A stretch of 64,000 nucleotides of DNA from Myotis daubentonii (Eukaryota > Chordata > Mammalia > Chiroptera > Vespertilionidae): positions 57,656,895 through 57,720,894 of the forward strand of contig NC_081848.1 of the NCBI RefSeq assembly GCF_963259705.1, read 5' to 3'. Positions 60,588 through 64,000 of the stretch are shown in pieces. The notes below the pieces were generated by a model. The model searched no databases and was not told where the DNA came from. It saw only the letters and a list, made by a program, of their open reading frames with translations. The translations under genes and the position numbers were made by a program. Numbering within the stretch: position 1 is the stretch's first letter; each line of letters starts with the position of its first letter.

Positions 60588-61637
60588 TCCAAGGCTGTCT
60601 TTTAGGTCAGAATGCAGCATCTTTGTTCATATATCTCTGCCTCCAAAATGCTGTCACTGGCTAATTGCTTTTTCTTTATCCAAATTAACAACAGTTTTCC
60701 TATCTCTTCAGTGGTCTGTGATCATTATTTCACACCCTTACAATATTAACACTCTTGATGGCCTTTTTGTGTTTTAAAATTAAAACATAAGCTAATCATG
60801 CTTAATCTTCTTTTGAAAGCCAAGCTTATAGCCCCTTTGAATCTGCGTTTTAAAAAATTCATTAACATTGATTCATTAACACTGATTGAGTTATATTTAA
60901 AAAGGACTTGAATATCAAATTGTTCTAAAATATAATCTTAGTGGAATGTTGAAATTCTTAAGCTACATTATAACCATACTTTCATTATAGATATGTATAG
61001 GGTTAGGCTTGAAATCAGAATGTCAAGGGTCAAAATATTTAGGAGAGAAATAATCACACTCAAACAGGACTGAAATACTTATCTCAAGCATAGCAATAAG
61101 CATAAGAATGGTTTATTTATCAAATAATCAATCAGAGTGGACTCTTGATTAGAGATGACAGGGGAGTTCTCCCTAGACTTATCTCAGAGACTGTCAATTA
61201 GAATTATTAGGTTGTGATAATAAATGAGTTTGACCAGGTATTTTCCTCTTTGATTCAGGCACTTTCCCTAGTGTAATGACCTATAAGGAAGTAATCTTCC
61301 TAGTTCAGATTTCCTTTGATTTAATGCTCTGGTACAAACCATCGTAAATATTGCCATCCAGATTTTCTAAAAATCCTAAAGTACCTATGTTTCCAGATGT
61401 CTGATATATATATCTGTGTATTCACAGGAAGGACTAGTCCTCATGGGAAAGTGAGTCAATAATTGGAAAAATAAACTGTATTATATATACCAGTTGTCTC
61501 ATAACTTAATATTTACCAAAACCAGTCAAGTTTTTGCTTTTCTAGAAGACTGAATGAGAAAAGGACTAATTTAGAAATATAAGGGAGTTTTCTGAAAGTG
61601 ATTAAAATCAAAGAGGAGAGTTTAAACAGTGATAATA

Positions 61638-61856
61638 TAGCACTGTGATTAAAAGCTTTAGCTCTAATGGGCCCAGTTTACCAATATGACTTTAGAAGAG
61701 GTGTTTGATTTCTCAGGACTTCAGATTTTTTATGTGAAAAGTGGAGATAATGATACCAGTACCTACTTCCTTGGTATTATTTTGAGTGCTAAATGAAATA
61801 ATATGTAAAAGCATTTACCACTATACCTGGCACATACAAAATGCTCATAAAATGAT
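61638..61856 (+). mobile_element. MIR SINE
   Basis: AGCACTGTGATTAAAAGC to CCTGGCACATACAAAATGC. Confidence 0.85.
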
Positions 61857-62744
61857 CTAATTAATGTACCATTCGCTTTCCTGTCTTGCCTTAAAGAAAG
61901 AATTGTTTGTTCAAGTTTATTTTTAACATGCATTTGCTTTGGAGGATTTAGTATTGTGTGATTTCATAGATGAATTTACTTACTCCATCAGGATTGAACT
62001 GACTAGTTTTTTTTATAGGCAAAGGTATGCAGTGAAAACTCTTTGGCCTATTCGTATACTTGAATATCCTAATGTAGTGGAGAAATGAGATCTTCTTTCA
62101 GAATGCTGCATTTATGCAAATCAGCTGTTTCTCAAAGCAAAATCACTTTCTGCCTACAGTTTTGCAGAGTCACATTTTTAATTTGTAGGTCACTATGACA
62201 ATGACATAGCTATTACAGAATGCTCTTTTCTTTAACAACTGATATGTCCTGCCTCTCCCCAAAGTCTGCACCATAGTGTGCAGTCTGATTTTTCTTTTCT
62301 CTTCTCACCCTCATTCTTTTATTCAGCATCCAACCCCATGGATATGGGATGGGCCAAACTGAGAATATGAGGGCCCCATTTTTGTATTCCTACCCATGTG
62401 ATGCTGTCAAAAGGGTTGCACAGGTAGTCTTTTAGCTGCTTCCTCTGAACTGGCAAATGCCTGTAAGGCAAAAGCAGTCCCAAATGTGTCTCATTTTTTT
62501 CTTTTTTATTTCTTTCTTTGCTGAGTCTTACCTTGGTAATGTTTTAATTTATCTCTCTGATGCCTTCAAGCACATAGTATTTTATATTTTTTCAGTTCTT
62601 ATAGTTGCTCTCAGCAAAAGGGTCACTATATTTTATGTAGTCCACCACTACAGGAGCCAAATTCTTCACTGTGCTGTTTTTTTCCTCCCTAAGGTCTTCT
62701 GTCTAAAACACTGCCCCATTCTCTAAACTATTTCCCTCTTAGTT

Positions 62745-62975
62745 GTTATATGTCAGTTTAAATATTACTTCCCCTAGGCAGCCTTCTCTAATCCCACAGA
62801 GTAGATTCTAATACATCTATTAAATGTTGCTGCACTCCCTGTAATACCACCCACCATACTCATAATGTTTTTCGTTCAGTGTCTTGTGTTCAGCTGTGGA
62901 TTCCTATAGGCTCTTCAGGGCAGTCTCATCATGTCTGTGGTCACCTCCATATCCTCACTGCCTAAGCAGATGCCT
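62745..62975 (+). mobile_element. L2 LINE 3' part
   Basis: TTACTTCCCCTAGGCAGCC, GGCTCTTCAGGGCAGTCTC, CCTAAGCAGATGCCTGG follow the order of the L2 tail. Confidence 0.8.
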
Positions 62976-63019
62976 GGGTATTCTACCTAAACAGTGAAAA
63001 TAACTGTTCAGTTGAAGCA

Positions 63020-63850
63020 TACAATAGCGAAAATTAATCTGTGCTCTTAGAAGTCAGGATAGTAGTGAGATAACATAAGTGTTGGTGAGAATGTAGAGAA
63101 AAGGGAACCCTTGTGCATTGTTTTGGGAATGTAAACTGGTGCAACCACTATGGAAAAGAGTATGGAGGTTCCTCAAAAATTAAAGATAGAATTACCATAT
63201 GATCCTGCAGTCCCACTCTGGGTATATATCCAAAGGAAATTAAAATAAGATCTTGAAGAGATGTCTTCACTCCCATGTTCATTGTAGCCACGATGTGGAA
63301 ACCTAAGTGTCAAACAGATGAGTGGATAAAGATGTGGCATATAGATGGAATGGAATATTCAGCCATAAAAAGAAGGAAATCCTGCTTTTGTGACAACAAG
63401 GATGGACCTTGAAGGTATTATGCTGAATGAAATAAGTCAGACAAAGAAAGACAAATACCATATGATATCATTTATTTGTGGAATCTTTTACAAAAGCCAA
63501 ACTTACAGAAACCGAGAGTAGAAAGGTAGTTACCAGTGGCTGAGGGAAATGAGGAGACATTGATCAAAGGGTACAAACTTCAAGTTATAAGTTGAATTAA
63601 GTTCTGGGGATTTAGTGTATACTGTGATTATAGTTAATAATACTATATTATATACTTAAAAGTTGCTAAGAGAATGGATCTTAAATGTTCTCACTTCCAA
63701 AAAAATTGATCATTGTCTGATTCTGATGGTGGTGTCAGCTAACACTGTGATAATAATCACTTTGCAATATGTAAGTGTATCAGATCAACACATTACACAC
63801 CTTAAATTTACACAATGTTGTCTATTATATCTCAGTAAAGCTGAAAGAAA
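63020..63850 (+). mobile_element. Old L1 3' part
   Basis: Has GTGAGAATGTAGAGAAAAGG, CCATAAAAAGAAGGAAATCC, AGTGGCTGAGGGAAATGAGG and TACACAATGTTGTCTATTAT, in the order of L1 ORF2 end and 3' UTR. Stops in all frames. Confidence 0.85.
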
Positions 63851-64000
63851 AAATCAGGATAATAGATGCCTTGCGGGGGTTAAGGTGCCTAGGATTAGCT
63901 AAGTACATAAGGGGGATTACTAGGGTGCTGAAGATTCTATTTCTTGATCTGGGTGTTGGTTTCACAGCTATATTTAAAAGAGAAAATATTGGTAAATATC

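Noticed and set aside
58740..60600. Exact target duplication for the truncated L1
   Set aside because: TGTCTTTT occurs near both edges, but it is short and T-rich, so I do not call it.

Overview
The window is mammalian nuclear DNA, almost certainly from a vespertilionid bat. The evidence is the combination of many tRNA-headed VES-type SINEs, a dense set of HeliBat-type rolling-circle transposons (5' TC, 3' palindrome plus CTAG, inserted between A and T) and a young L1. No species call is possible from sequence alone.

The only host gene I can support is PRMT3 (type I protein arginine methyltransferase 3), on the + strand. Five internal exons are present (1789-1910, 10747-10846, 30948-31026, 40944-41131, 44585-44671). 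Their phases join without a gap into 192 codons, matching about residues 258-449 of the 531-residue human protein: the SAM-binding core, the double-E loop and the start of the beta-barrel. Earlier exons, the THW loop and the C-terminus lie outside the window. Everything else is intron.

Layout. 0-11 kb: introns with Helitrons, VES SINEs, old L1, L2 and MIR. 11.2-18.4 kb: a complete L1 on the - strand with both ORFs open, a 16-bp target-site duplication and a YY1-type 5' end, about 350 bp past an exon donor. 18.5-30.9 kb: VES SINEs, old L1, two MER5A-like pieces and a tandem Helitron pair. 31.2-32.4 kb: two Helitrons facing each other. 34.6-35.9 kb: a perfect 215-bp inverted repeat around an 880-bp spacer. 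36.8-39.2 kb: three Helitrons, one with an extra 3' end. 42.7-44.2 kb: three Helitrons end to end. 47.8-49.1 kb: a long Helitron full of hairpins. 53.9-58.5 kb: an old L1 interrupted by a DDX18 retrocopy, an RPS27 retrocopy and a 1.45-kb Helitron pile carrying unrecognised DNA. 58.75-60.6 kb: a truncated L1 interrupted by a 225-bp hAT element. 60.6-64 kb: MIR, L2 and old L1.

The region is one PRMT3 gene body repeatedly used as a landing site. The best candidates for new biology are the perfect inverted repeat, the Helitron arrays that appear to grow at a regenerated A|T site, the Helitron cargo segment and the open L1 antisense to PRMT3. No RNA genes, CRISPR arrays or host promoters were found.
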